From: Lachnospiraceae bacterium | GTDB lineage: Bacteria > Bacillota > Clostridia > Lachnospirales > Lachnospiraceae | Assembly (NCBI GenBank): GCA_021199405.1 | Contig: JAJQID010000141.1 | Location: 1 to 9,378 of the forward strand | Direction: 5' to 3' | Length of the DNA stretch: 9,378 nt | Shown: piece by piece, positions 1 through 6,794 of the stretch | How positions within the stretch are numbered: position 1 is the first letter of the stretch | Layout: each line of letters starts with the position of its first letter | The notes under the pieces: generated by a model | The model's input: only the letters and a program-made list of their open reading frames with translations | Told to the model about the DNA's origin: nothing | The model's database searches: none | Translations under genes and position numbers: made by a program

Positions 1-52
1 GCAACTTTTTTGGAGCTGTCTTTCAAAGTGGAAGTTAACTTTTCACTTCAGC
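1..52. repeat. Left copy of perfect 52-bp terminal inverted repeat
   Basis: Bases 1-52 are the exact reverse complement of 9327-9378, with no mismatch; identity breaks down after base 52. Within the repeat are the palindromes CTTTCAAAG (20-28) and AAGTTAACTT (32-41). The second is flanked by AAGTG (26-30) and CACTT (44-48), so it reads as two abutting inverted half-sites of the form AAGTG-n-AAGTT. This resembles a DNA-binding or recombination site, but I do not recognise it as a named IS end, att site or known inverton motif. No target-site duplication can be judged because the window stops at the repeat. Confidence 0.95.
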
Positions 53-85
53 ATAGTAACCGGACATCAACCGCAAAATTTCTTT

Positions 86-114
86 TTGACTTTTAAAAAA
101 AAATGTGCTAATAT
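86..114 (+). promoter_or_regulatory. Extended -10 sigma-A promoter for the MATE leader and gene
   Basis: TTGACT (86-91) and TAATAT (109-114) are separated by 17 bp. TG at 106-107, one base before the -10, makes it an extended -10 promoter. The expected transcription start is near 120-122, immediately in front of the leader hairpin at 125-178. It lies about 35 bp inside the left inverted repeat and points into the window. Confidence 0.8.
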
Positions 115-124
115 TTCCACTGAC

Positions 125-182
125 AAAGACAGTGTGTAACCAAAAGGTATAAGTCCGGCTGGTTTGCGTACTGTCTTTTTTT
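125..182 (+). terminator. Promoter-proximal leader hairpin with T-tract (attenuator or small-RNA terminator)
   Basis: AAAGACAGT (125-133) pairs with ACTGTCTTT (170-178). An inner helix pairs AACCA (138-142) with TGGTT (160-164), with small internal loops between the two helices. Seven Ts (176-182) follow the GC part of the stem, as in an intrinsic terminator. The predicted transcript starts almost at the base of the stem, so the default product would be an RNA of roughly 60 nt that ends about 95 bases before the MATE start codon. It does not match a riboswitch class I can recall. It may be a leader attenuator for the pump or an independent small RNA. Confidence 0.6.
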
Positions 183-265
183 GTATGATCAAATATCGCT
201 GACCGGCCAATACAGGTCTGACACCTGCGTTTGCTTTAGTTTAGCGGAATGTTGTTTTTTATTGT

Positions 266-271
266 AGGAGG
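266..271 (+). promoter_or_regulatory. Ribosome binding site that fixes the MATE start
   Basis: A perfect AGGAGG lies four bases before the ATG at 276. It supports that start over the longer frame opening at 249. Confidence 0.85.
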
Positions 272-275
272 TTTT

Positions 276-1700
276 ATGGAACAGACAAAAACAAATCAAT
301 TTCTGGAAACTGAAAAGATCGGGACGCTGATGCGCAAATACTCTATTCCCTGCATCATCTCTCTGCTGGTGGCGGCCCTGTACAATATTGTGGACCAGAT
401 CTTCATCGCCAACGCTGATTATCTGGGCTCCTACGGCAACGCGGCCAACACCGTGGTTTTCCCTCTGACCGTCCTGGCTCTGTCCATTGCTGTCATGATC
501 GGAGACGGCTGCTGCGCTTTCGTCAGCCTCTGCCTTGGGCAGAAAAAGGATGACGACGCCAGAAAAAGTGTGGGAAACTCCGTCCTGCTGTGCATCGCGT
601 CCAGCATCGTTGTCACCGCCATTTATCTGATTTTTTCAGATCAGATTATCGCCATGTTCGGCGGCACCGTCAACAATGAAACCTGGGTGCTGGCAAAGGA
701 ATACTTTTTCTACATCACACTGGGCATTCCCTTTTATATGTTTGGTCAGTGCCTGAATCCGATCATCCGTTCCGACGGCAGCCCCAAATTCGCCATGGCG
801 GCTACTCTTGCCGGCGCCATTACAAACGTCATTCTGGATCCGATTTTCATTTACATTTTTAAATGGGGCATGATGGGCGCGGCTGTAGCCACCGTCATTG
901 GGCAGATATTGACGGCTATTCTTTCCATCTGGTATCTTTTTCACATGAAGGCAGTGACTCTGGATAAAACCAGCTTCGGCTTCTGGCCCCGGCTGATGAA
1001 GCGTTTTCTGACCCTTGGCATCACCAGTTTTCTGTCCCAGGTATCCCTGGTGGTCTCCATGGCGGCCGTCAACAGCATGTGCTCCAAATACGCGGCGCTG
1101 GATGAAATCTACGGGCAGCCGGAGTTAACGCAGATTCCTCTGGCTGTGGTGGGCATTGTCATGAAATTTTATCAGGTCATGATCTCCATCTGTATCGGAA
1201 TCTCCGCCGGCACCATTCCTGTGGTGGGATATAATATCGGCGCAGGCCGTAAAGATCGGGCAAAACAGCTTTTTACCACTGTTTTATGCGCCCAGTTGAT
1301 TCTGGGGCTGGTTTCCCTGTTTATCGTGGAGGTCTTCCCACGTCAGCTGATCGGTATCTTCGGTGCCGGCAACGAGTCCGTCTATTACACCCAGTTTGCG
1401 GTTCGCACCTTCCGCATCTACCTGTGCATGGTGCCGCTCTCCATGATCAATAAAGGAACCTTTATTTTCCTGCAGGCCATGGGCAAGGCCTTTGCCTCCA
1501 CCATGATTTCCCTGATGCGTGAGATTGTCTTTGGTGTGGCGCTGCCCATTATCCTGCCGATTTTCTTCGGGCTGGACGGTATTCTGTACTCCTTCCCGAT
1601 GGCGGATATTCTGGCGTTCATTATTGCGGCATGTATCATTGTCTCCGTGTATAAGGAGTTGAATGCTGATATCACGAAGCAGACAAAAGAGGCAATATAA
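276..1700 (+). CDS. MATE family multidrug efflux transporter (MepA/NorM-like)
   Basis: Predicted cation-coupled antiporter in the cytoplasmic membrane that exports drugs or other organic cations; the substrate cannot be read from sequence. The 474-residue protein is typical in length and shows about 12 hydrophobic segments in two related halves. Family features visible are GQKKDDDARK (88-97) in the first half, IRSDGSPKFA (164-173), NVILDPIF (184-191), and the matching second-half loop GYNIGAGRKDRA (318-329). The ATG at 276 is chosen because AGGAGG (266-271) lies just upstream; the earlier in-frame ATG at 249 has no ribosome binding site and would add only nine hydrophobic residues. A promoter at 86-114 and a leader terminator at 125-182 precede it, suggesting attenuation. 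Transcription probably ends at 1810-1846. The family call is firm; MepA-like versus other MATE subgroups is inference. Confidence 0.93.
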   Translation: MEQTKTNQFLETEKIGTLMRKYSIPCIISLLVAALYNIVDQIFIANADYLGSYGNAANTVVFPLTVLALSIAVMIGDGCCAFVSLCLGQKKDDDARKSVGNSVLLCIASSIVVTAIYLIFSDQIIAMFGGTVNNETWVLAKEYFFYITLGIPFYMFGQCLNPIIRSDGSPKFAMAATLAGAITNVILDPIFIYIFKWGMMGAAVATVIGQILTAILSIWYLFHMKAVTLDKTSFGFWPRLMKRFLTLGITSFLSQVSLVVSMAAVNSMCSKYAALDEIYGQPELTQIPLAVVGIVMKFYQVMISICIGISAGTIPVVGYNIGAGRKDRAKQLFTTVLCAQLILGLVSLFIVEVFPRQLIGIFGAGNESVYYTQFAVRTFRIYLCMVPLSMINKGTFIFLQAMGKAFASTMISLMREIVFGVALPIILPIFFGLDGILYSFPMADILAFIIAACIIVSVYKELNADITKQTKEAI

Positions 1701-1795
1701 CATTATCAGCGCGTCTAGCGTCGCTGTCACCGGCTCTTCTTCACAAAGTGCCTTCGATTATTCTGTTATTAGCAAAATTTATACAGTAATCCTTA

Positions 1796-1824
1796 TTGAC
1801 AAATTCTCCCCTTCCTGTTTGAAT
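1796..1824 (+). promoter_or_regulatory. Possible promoter for the HAD gene
   Basis: TTGACA (1796-1801) is followed after 17 bp by TTGAAT (1819-1824), which matches the -10 consensus at four of six positions. Transcription would begin inside the MATE terminator hairpin and leave a leader of about 100 nt before the HAD start. The perfect -35 is the main support. No better promoter is visible in 1701-1928, but the overlap with the terminator keeps this tentative. Confidence 0.3.
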
Positions 1825-1846
1825 GGAAACAGGGAGGTATTTTTTT
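1810..1846 (+). terminator. Rho-independent terminator after the MATE gene
   Basis: CCTTCCTGTTT (1810-1820) pairs with AAACAGGGAGG (1827-1837) over 11 bp with one G-T wobble and a six-base loop. The tail is TATTTTTTT (1838-1846). It lies 110 bases after the MATE stop codon; bases 1701-1795 between them hold no gene that I can support. Confidence 0.85.
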
Positions 1847-1873
1847 GCATGGAAGCATATTTCATACGGCAAA

Positions 1874-1918
1874 ATCATTTCGCAAATGCACATCAGCGCA
1901 AATCCACTGCGAAATGAT
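1874..1918 (+). repeat. 11-bp inverted repeat (stem-loop) just ahead of the HAD start codon
   Basis: ATCATTTCGCA (1874-1884) and TGCGAAATGAT (1908-1918) are perfect inverted copies separated by 23 bases. The spacer also carries a second CGCAAAT (1897-1903), a direct repeat of 1881-1887. The right arm ends ten bases before the ATG at 1929, so in RNA the stem would sit next to the translation start; in DNA it could be an operator. No T-tract follows, so it is not a terminator. Confidence 0.6.
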
Positions 1919-1928
1919 AAAAAATGGG

Positions 1929-2768
1929 ATGAGCAAAATTATTTTTCTGGACGTGGACGGTACTCTCATCAATTATGAGGGAAAGCTGCCGGACTCCGCA
2001 CGCGAAGCGGTGAAAAGAGCACGGGCAAACGGCCACCGGGTCTACATCTGCACAGGCTGCTCCAAAGCGGAAATCATGCAGCACGACCTGGGGGAGCTGG
2101 ACGGCATGATCGGAGGCAACGGCGCCTACGTGGAGGATCACGAAACCGTAGTCATGCATCAGGGGCTGTCAAAGGAAGAGGTAAAGCACATCGTAGACTG
2201 GTGTAATGACCGTCATCTGGGCTTTTATCTGGAATCCAACAGCGGCATGTACTGCAATGACTATATGCTTGAGCAGGGACCAACTACCATGGTAAAATAC
2301 GCTCTTGGCAAGGGTACTGACCCAAAACAGGCAGAAGAAATGGCTCAGGGCTTCGTGAATGGCTTTATCCTTGCCCACGGCGAGGATCTGTACCGTGACG
2401 ACGTCAATAAGATCAGCTTTATCTTAAGCTCCTATCAGGACCATCTGGATTCAAAAACAGAATTCCCCACTCTGGAGGCCAACACCTGGGGCGGCAGGGG
2501 CGAGCTTGCCCTCTTTGGAGATCTGGGTCCCTGCGGCATCACCAAGCGCCACGCCATCGAGGTGCTGCTGGATTATCTGCAGGCGGATGTAAAGGACACC
2601 GTCTCCTTCGGCGATGCCAAGATCGACCTGTCCATGTTTGAGTGCTGCGCCTACAATGTAGCCATGGGCAACGGCGGCCCGGAAATCAGAGCGGCGGCGG
2701 ACTACGTGACCACGGATGTGGATGAGGACGGACTGTACAACGCGTTTCAATATTTAAACCTGATTTAA
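1929..2768 (+). CDS. Cof-type HAD-superfamily (IIB) sugar-phosphate phosphatase
   Basis: Cytosolic haloacid-dehalogenase-fold phosphatase of 279 residues, the usual length for the Cof/YidA-like group, which hydrolyses sugar phosphates and related metabolites. The four HAD motifs are in order: DVDGTL (nucleophile D8, acid/base D10), CTG with T42, lysine K206 in ITKRHA, and GDAKID with D229 and D233 for magnesium. The segment between motifs II and III forms the IIB cap, which sets specificity, so the substrate is unknown. Motif II reads TGC where most Cof proteins have TGR. The ATG at 1929 is chosen because the conserved hydrophobic strand IIFLDVDGT starts right after it; in-frame ATGs at 1845 and 1914 add non-conserved sequence, and the first lies in the T-tract of a terminator. 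The ribosome binding site is weak (ATGGG), and a stem-loop sits just upstream, hinting at translational control. Confidence 0.9.
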   Translation: MSKIIFLDVDGTLINYEGKLPDSAREAVKRARANGHRVYICTGCSKAEIMQHDLGELDGMIGGNGAYVEDHETVVMHQGLSKEEVKHIVDWCNDRHLGFYLESNSGMYCNDYMLEQGPTTMVKYALGKGTDPKQAEEMAQGFVNGFILAHGEDLYRDDVNKISFILSSYQDHLDSKTEFPTLEANTWGGRGELALFGDLGPCGITKRHAIEVLLDYLQADVKDTVSFGDAKIDLSMFECCAYNVAMGNGGPEIRAAADYVTTDVDEDGLYNAFQYLNLI

Positions 2769-2773
2769 CGATT

Positions 2774-2821
2774 TTTCCATGGAAAGGGGCGCCTGCATTA
2801 ACACAGACGCCCTTATGGAAA
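2774..2821 (+). terminator. Probable terminator hairpin after the HAD gene
   Basis: An outer stem TTTCCAT/ATGGAAA (2774-2780 with 2815-2821) encloses an inner stem GGGCG-CTG/CAG-CGCCC (2787-2795 with 2804-2812) with one C/A mismatch and an eight-base loop. It starts five bases after the HAD stop codon. The downstream tract (GGATTTGTTTTA) is only moderately T-rich, so termination may be partial. Confidence 0.6.
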
Positions 2822-2865
2822 GGATTTGTTTTATGCTGTTTTGCTACAACACTTATGGAGAAAAC

Positions 2866-2885
2866 CAGTTAGTATTATCTAACTG
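2866..2885. promoter_or_regulatory. Perfect palindrome CAGTTAG-N6-CTAACTG, candidate operator
   Basis: Two 7-bp arms flank a six-base AT-only centre (TATTAT). The size and symmetry suit a dimeric repressor. The GTTAG/CTAAC arms recall metal-dependent DtxR-type boxes, but that is only a resemblance. It lies more than 110 bp upstream of the phosphomutase promoter, so it could be a distal site, an RNA hairpin in the HAD 3' region, or unrelated to either gene. Confidence 0.4.
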
Positions 2886-2969
2886 ATAGTAAGTATACAC
2901 AAACCTGCCCCTTCTGTCAACCCCTTTTTTAATTTTCTTTTACTATTCCGGTTTCTCTGACTATATGCG

Positions 2970-2983
2970 CAAAAGCGCTTAAA
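2970..2983. promoter_or_regulatory. Candidate CcpA catabolite-response element (cre)
   Basis: CAAAAGCGCTTAAA matches the cre consensus TGWAARCGYTWNCW at 11 of 14 positions, including the full AARCGYT core; the mismatches are the first two bases and position 13. It is centred roughly 57 bp upstream of the predicted transcription start of a phosphohexomutase gene, which fits carbon-source control. The site is degenerate and unproven. Confidence 0.3.
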
Positions 2984-2998
2984 CTACTATATTTTTCA

Positions 2999-3027
2999 TT
3001 GACACCCTTCACAAAAAGCAGTATAGT
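2999..3027 (+). promoter_or_regulatory. Sigma-A promoter for the phosphomutase gene
   Basis: TTGACA (2999-3004), 17 bp, TATAGT (3022-3027). The -35 is perfect and the -10 is five of six. Transcription should start near 3034, giving a leader of about 55 nt. ACTATA at 2987-2992 is inverted relative to the -10 TATAGT and might be part of an operator. Confidence 0.8.
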
Positions 3028-3089
3028 AAAAAGGAAAAATCTGGCATAATGTCCAAATTTTTACTACATAATGAATTGGAGTGTTTGAC

Positions 3090-4772
3090 ATGTATCAGGA
3101 TGATTACAGGCGTTGGCTGTCCGCCAGTCTGGAGGATGCGGACTTAAAGCCCGAGCTTCAGAAAATCGCGGGAAATGATGATGAGATCAAGGATCGCTTT
3201 GCGGTAGCGCTGAAATTCGGCACTGCCGGACTTCGCGGCGTGCTGGGAGCCGGCACCAACCGTATGAACATTTATGTGGTACGTCAGGCCACACAGGGTC
3301 TGGCCAACTGGGTAAAGACCCAGGGCGGCAATCAGCTGGTGGCCATCAGCTATGACAGCCGTTTAAAGAGCGATGTTTTTGCCAAGACTGCGGCGGGAGT
3401 GCTTGCCGCCAACGGTATCCGTGTCAGAATCTACGACGCGCTGATGCCCGTCCCGGCTCTTTCCTTTGCTACCCGCTATTATCAGTGCAACGCCGGTATC
3501 ATGGTGACCGCTTCCCACAATCCGGCCAAATACAACGGCTACAAGGCCTACGGCCCGGACGGCTGCCAGATGACCGATGACGCCGCTGCCATTGTTTATG
3601 CAGAGATTCAGAAAACCGATGTGTTGACGGGAGCGAAATATATTTCCTTCGCCCAGGGCGTGGAGGAGGGTCTGATCCGCTTTGTGGGCGATGACTGCAA
3701 GAAAGCCTTCTACGAAGCCATCGAAGCCCGTCAGGTTCGTCCCGGCCTTTGCAAAACGGCTGGACTTAAGCTGGTTTACAGCCCCTTAAACGGCTCCGGC
3801 CTGGTACCCGTTACTCAGGTGCTCAACGACATCGGCATCGAGGACATCACTATCGTACCGGATCAGGAGTATCCCAACGGCTATTTCACTACCTGCAGCT
3901 ATCCCAATCCTGAGATCTACGCAGCTCTGGAGCAGGGTCTGAAGCTGGCCGAACAGACCGGCGCGGATCTGATGCTTGCCACCGACCCGGACGCGGACCG
4001 TGTTGGTATCGCCATGAAGTGTCCGGACGGCTCCTACGAGCTGGTCAGCGGCAATGAAATGGGTGTTCTTTTACTGGATTACATCTGCGCCGGCCGCATT
4101 GAAAAGGGCACCATGCCCAAGAACCCTGTGGCTGTGAAATCTATCGTTTCCACCCCGCTTGCGGACGCGGTAGCCGCCCACTACGGCGTAGAAATGCGAA
4201 ACGTCCTGACTGGCTTCAAATGGATCGGCGACCAGATCGCGAATCTGGAAGCGGCCGGTGAGGTGGATCGCTTCATCTTCGGTTTTGAGGAAAGCTACGG
4301 CTACCTGGCTGGTCCCTATGTTCGTGACAAGGATGCGGTCATCGCTTCCATGCTGATCTGCGAGATGGCAGCCTACTACCGCTCCATCGGCAGCTCCATC
4401 AAGGAGCATCTGGAAGAGCTTTACGCTCAGTACGGCAGATATTTAAATAAGGTGGACAGCTTTGAGTTTCCGGGTCTCACCGGTATGGACAAGATGAGCT
4501 CCATCATGCAGGGGCTGCGCGACAATCCGCCCACGGAAATCGGCGGCTACAAGGTAACAAAGGTGACCGATTACCAGAAGCCCGAGGAGACCGGTCTTCC
4601 GGCTGCGAACGTGCTGATCTACGCTCTGGAAGGCGGCGCTACTACCGTGGTTCGTCCCTCCGGCACCGAGCCCAAGATCAAGACCTATTTCACCACCCTG
4701 GGCAAGGATGTGGCTGAAGCACAGGCTCAGAAGGATCAGCTGGCGGAGGCTTTGAAGCCCATTCTGGCGTAA
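3090..4772 (+). CDS. pgcA: Phosphoglucomutase/phosphomannomutase (alpha-D-phosphohexomutase, PgcA type)
   Basis: Cytosolic enzyme interconverting glucose-6-phosphate and glucose-1-phosphate (and possibly the mannose phosphates), linking glycolysis to glycogen, UDP-glucose and envelope glycan synthesis. The 560-residue protein carries all four signatures: the active-site loop TASHNP (140-145) with phosphoserine S142, the magnesium loop DPDADR (299-304), the sugar-binding loop FEESYG (399-404), and the phosphate-binding loop RPSGTEPK (522-529). The length and N-terminal YRRWL and FGTAGLRG segments fit the long PgcA-like subgroup (B. subtilis PgcA is about 580 residues) and not the shorter GlmM type. 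The ATG at 3090 is preferred because GGAG (3078-3081) lies eight bases upstream; the GTG at 3081 overlaps that site. The gene has its own promoter and a strong terminator, so it is probably monocistronic. The gene symbol is by family resemblance. Confidence 0.94.
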   Translation: MYQDDYRRWLSASLEDADLKPELQKIAGNDDEIKDRFAVALKFGTAGLRGVLGAGTNRMNIYVVRQATQGLANWVKTQGGNQLVAISYDSRLKSDVFAKTAAGVLAANGIRVRIYDALMPVPALSFATRYYQCNAGIMVTASHNPAKYNGYKAYGPDGCQMTDDAAAIVYAEIQKTDVLTGAKYISFAQGVEEGLIRFVGDDCKKAFYEAIEARQVRPGLCKTAGLKLVYSPLNGSGLVPVTQVLNDIGIEDITIVPDQEYPNGYFTTCSYPNPEIYAALEQGLKLAEQTGADLMLATDPDADRVGIAMKCPDGSYELVSGNEMGVLLLDYICAGRIEKGTMPKNPVAVKSIVSTPLADAVAAHYGVEMRNVLTGFKWIGDQIANLEAAGEVDRFIFGFEESYGYLAGPYVRDKDAVIASMLICEMAAYYRSIGSSIKEHLEELYAQYGRYLNKVDSFEFPGLTGMDKMSSIMQGLRDNPPTEIGGYKVTKVTDYQKPEETGLPAANVLIYALEGGATTVVRPSGTEPKIKTYFTTLGKDVAEAQAQKDQLAEALKPILA

Positions 4773-4816
4773 ACGGATAAAAACTGTTTCAAAGTTTTAC
4801 TGCTTATTTAGGCATT

Positions 4817-4855
4817 GAGAAAGCCGTCTCATAATTGAGACGGCTTCTCTTATTA
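4817..4855 (+). terminator. Strong terminator between convergent genes
   Basis: AGCCGTCTCA (4822-4831) pairs perfectly with TGAGACGGCT (4836-4845) around a TAAT loop. The stem extends through GAGA/TCTC (4817-4820 with 4846-4849) past one bulged A. The plus-strand tail is TCTCTTATTATAT. It sits 45 bases after the phosphomutase stop and directly beyond the aminopeptidase stop on the other strand, so it probably serves both, though the minus-strand tail is less T-rich. Confidence 0.85.
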
Positions 4856-4857
4856 TA

Positions 4858-6645
4858 TCACACAGCTCTGGTATATTTTGCCAGCCACTTCTGCTCATCC
4901 TCGTTAAGCATCGGGCAAAGAGTCTCATATACCCTCTTGTGATAAGCGTTCAGCCAGCCCTTCTCCACCTCGCTCATCATCTCCGGATTGATAGCGTCCA
5001 GATCAAAGGGAATCAGTGTCAGGGTTTCCAGATACATAAACTGGCCGTATGCATTCTTTTCTCCCTTGCGAACCAGAACCTCGTTCTCCAGACGGATTCC
5101 GTGGGAACCCTCGATATAAATCCCCGGCTCGTCCGTGATGACCATACCCTCCTGCAGCGGCTCATAGGCTCCCTCTCTGATGCGCCAGTGGAAGCCAGCG
5201 GGACCCTCGTGAATATTTAACAGATAACCAACGCCGTGACCGGTTCCATGATTGAAGTCCAGATTCCTCTCCCAGAAGGGACGGCGCGCCTCATAATCCA
5301 GATTCTCCCCGCAGACCCCTTCCTTGAACTTCACATTGGCAAGGCTTAAATTACTGATGGCTACCAGTGTGAAATGATCCTTCATAATCTGGGGGACCTC
5401 CCCCAGAGCATAGGTGCGGGTCACATCCGTGGACCCCTCATAAAAGCCCGCGCCGGTGTCCGTCAGATACAGAGCTCCCGGCTTCAGTTCCACATCCGTC
5501 TCCGGAGTGGAGGAGTAATGCACGATTGCTCCGTGCTCCCCATAGGAGCTGATCGGCCCAAAGCTGGGACGCAGGAAATTGCCCATTTGTGCCCGGAACT
5601 CATCCAGCTTATCGGAAGCGCTGATCTCCGTGATCCTCTCTTTTCCCACATTTTCCTTCAGCCACTTCATGAAACGCACATGAGCCACGCTGTCCTTCAG
5701 CTCGGCCTGACGGATATTCTCAATCTCCGTTTCATTCTTAACGGCCTTCATCAGAATTTCCGGATTGCGCTTTTCCACCTTTTTTACATCCGCCGGAATC
5801 AGATTATACAGTGCGTAGTTTAAGCGGCGGGGATCCAAAAGCAGGGTCTGATCGGCAGTCAGCTTCTGAATATCCTGATAAATATCATTATAAGGCAGGA
5901 TAGTTACATTATTGGCAGCAAAGTCCGCCAGCATTTCCTCATCCGCCTTGGCAGCGTCCATATACAGATCCACATGATCCATGGTTATGACGCAATAGCA
6001 GAGCACCAGCGGAAAATATTCAATGTCATCCCCCCGGAAATTGAAGGTCCAGCAGATATCGTCCAGAGTTGTCAGCACATGCACATCGGCGCCCTCTTTT
6101 TTCATCTCCTCGCGGATTCGGCCAAGCTTACTTTCCGTGGTTTCTCCTGTGTATTGAATATCCAGATGAAAGGCCGGCTTCTGGGAAAGTACCGGGCGAT
6201 CCTCCCAGATTTTATCAATCAGATCCTCACCGCAGGAAATGGACGCGCCAATCTTCTCAGCAATGTCCGCGTACTCAGTTCCCTGCCCCTTGGAGACCAC
6301 CCGGCCATCAAAGCCCAAGATCTGCCCTTCCTTCAGATGCTCCTTTAAAAATTCCTCGATGGTGGGCACATCCGGCTCCCCCATCTTCATCAGAGTCACC
6401 GAAGAATTCTCAAGCTGCGCCGCCGCCTGAATGAAATAACGGCCATCGGTCCACAGATATGCCTCATCCTCCCCAATCAATGCTGTCCCCGCGGAGCCCG
6501 TAAATCCGGTGATAAACCTGCGGGCAGTAAAATACTCCCCCACGTACTCACTCTGATGAAAATCCGCGGAGGGCACTAGATAATAATCCACTCCCGCTTT
6601 CTTCATCTCTGTTCTTAATGCCTGTATTCTTTCTGAAACTGTCAT
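4858..6645 (-). CDS. Xaa-Pro aminopeptidase, long three-domain M24B type
   Basis: Metallo-aminopeptidase (creatinase/aminopeptidase P fold) that removes an N-terminal residue from peptides with proline in second position; expected to be cytosolic, since no signal peptide is seen. The 595 residues fit the long XPNPEP1-like form: two creatinase-type N-terminal domains (about 1-130 and 160-310), the pita-bread catalytic domain (about 315-530) and a C-terminal extension. The five metal ligands are D396, D407, H470 (in GHGVG), E506 (in DEPG) and E520 (in LENE); proton-shuttle histidines H376 and H479 are also present. The D-D-H spacing (11, then 63) equals that of human XPNPEP1. The ATG at 6645 follows GGAAAGGA and starts the conserved MTVSERIQALR; the longer frame to a TTG at 6741 adds non-conserved residues. 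It has its own promoter (6795-6823) and overlaps a short upstream ORF by ATGA. Manganese use is inferred from the family. Confidence 0.94.
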   Translation of the reverse strand: MTVSERIQALRTEMKKAGVDYYLVPSADFHQSEYVGEYFTARRFITGFTGSAGTALIGEDEAYLWTDGRYFIQAAAQLENSSVTLMKMGEPDVPTIEEFLKEHLKEGQILGFDGRVVSKGQGTEYADIAEKIGASISCGEDLIDKIWEDRPVLSQKPAFHLDIQYTGETTESKLGRIREEMKKEGADVHVLTTLDDICWTFNFRGDDIEYFPLVLCYCVITMDHVDLYMDAAKADEEMLADFAANNVTILPYNDIYQDIQKLTADQTLLLDPRRLNYALYNLIPADVKKVEKRNPEILMKAVKNETEIENIRQAELKDSVAHVRFMKWLKENVGKERITEISASDKLDEFRAQMGNFLRPSFGPISSYGEHGAIVHYSSTPETDVELKPGALYLTDTGAGFYEGSTDVTRTYALGEVPQIMKDHFTLVAISNLSLANVKFKEGVCGENLDYEARRPFWERNLDFNHGTGHGVGYLLNIHEGPAGFHWRIREGAYEPLQEGMVITDEPGIYIEGSHGIRLENEVLVRKGEKNAYGQFMYLETLTLIPFDLDAINPEMMSEVEKGWLNAYHKRVYETLCPMLNEDEQKWLAKYTRAV

Positions 6646-6707
6646 GTTGTCCTTTCCGGCGCATTGAAAAAAGCTTTCCATAAATAAAGCCCGGCAGAGC
6701 ATGCCAT
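6642..6707 (-). CDS. Possible 21-codon upstream ORF coupled to the aminopeptidase
   Basis: On the minus strand an ATG (6707-6705) preceded by AAGGAG (6717-6712) opens a 21-codon frame beginning MACSAGLYLW. Its TGA (6644-6642) overlaps the aminopeptidase ATG (6645-6643) as ATGA, the classic arrangement for translational coupling. The frame is read in a different phase from the aminopeptidase. The peptide has no recognisable domain. It may set aminopeptidase expression by coupling, or be chance; its ribosome binding site is at least as good as that of the main gene. Confidence 0.4.
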   Translation of the reverse strand: MACSAGLYLWKAFFNAPERTT

Positions 6708-6794
6708 GCTGCTCCTTCCCAGTGCTTTCTGCTCTTTCCAATATACGCCTGCTTCAGTCAATGAGCCTTCGTATTCGGCTGTATTTTTTATCTC

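Larger units (their letters stand above)
2822..3089. other. Gene-free intergenic region with regulatory elements
   Basis: This is most of the 321-bp gap between the HAD and phosphomutase genes. It holds a 20-bp palindrome (2866-2885), a pyrimidine-rich low-complexity stretch (about 2907-2945), a possible catabolite-response element (2970-2983) and a strong promoter (2999-3027). I see no RNA gene and no convincing protein gene in it. Confidence 0.6.

Noticed and set aside
249..275. Longer MATE start at ATG 249
   Set aside because: There is no ribosome binding site ahead of it, and AGGAGG at 266-271 would lie inside the coding sequence; ATG 276 fits.
1845..1928. N-terminal extension of the HAD protein from ATG 1845
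   Set aside because: It begins inside the T-tract of the upstream terminator, has no binding site, and adds 28 residues before the conserved first strand of the HAD fold.
2833..2886. 17-codon ORF with AAGGA upstream in the HAD-phosphomutase gap
   Set aside because: It is short, has no recognisable content, stops inside the palindrome, and is far from the phosphomutase start with no coupling; chance is the simplest reading.
4071..4409. Long antisense frame within the phosphomutase gene and similar opposite-strand frames in the MATE, HAD and aminopeptidase genes
   Set aside because: They lie wholly within strongly supported genes, have no binding sites or family motifs, and read as shadows of moderately GC-rich coding sequence.
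6646..6741. N-terminal extension of the aminopeptidase to TTG 6741
   Set aside because: The extra 32 residues do not resemble the family, and the ATG at 6645 has a binding site and starts the conserved sequence.
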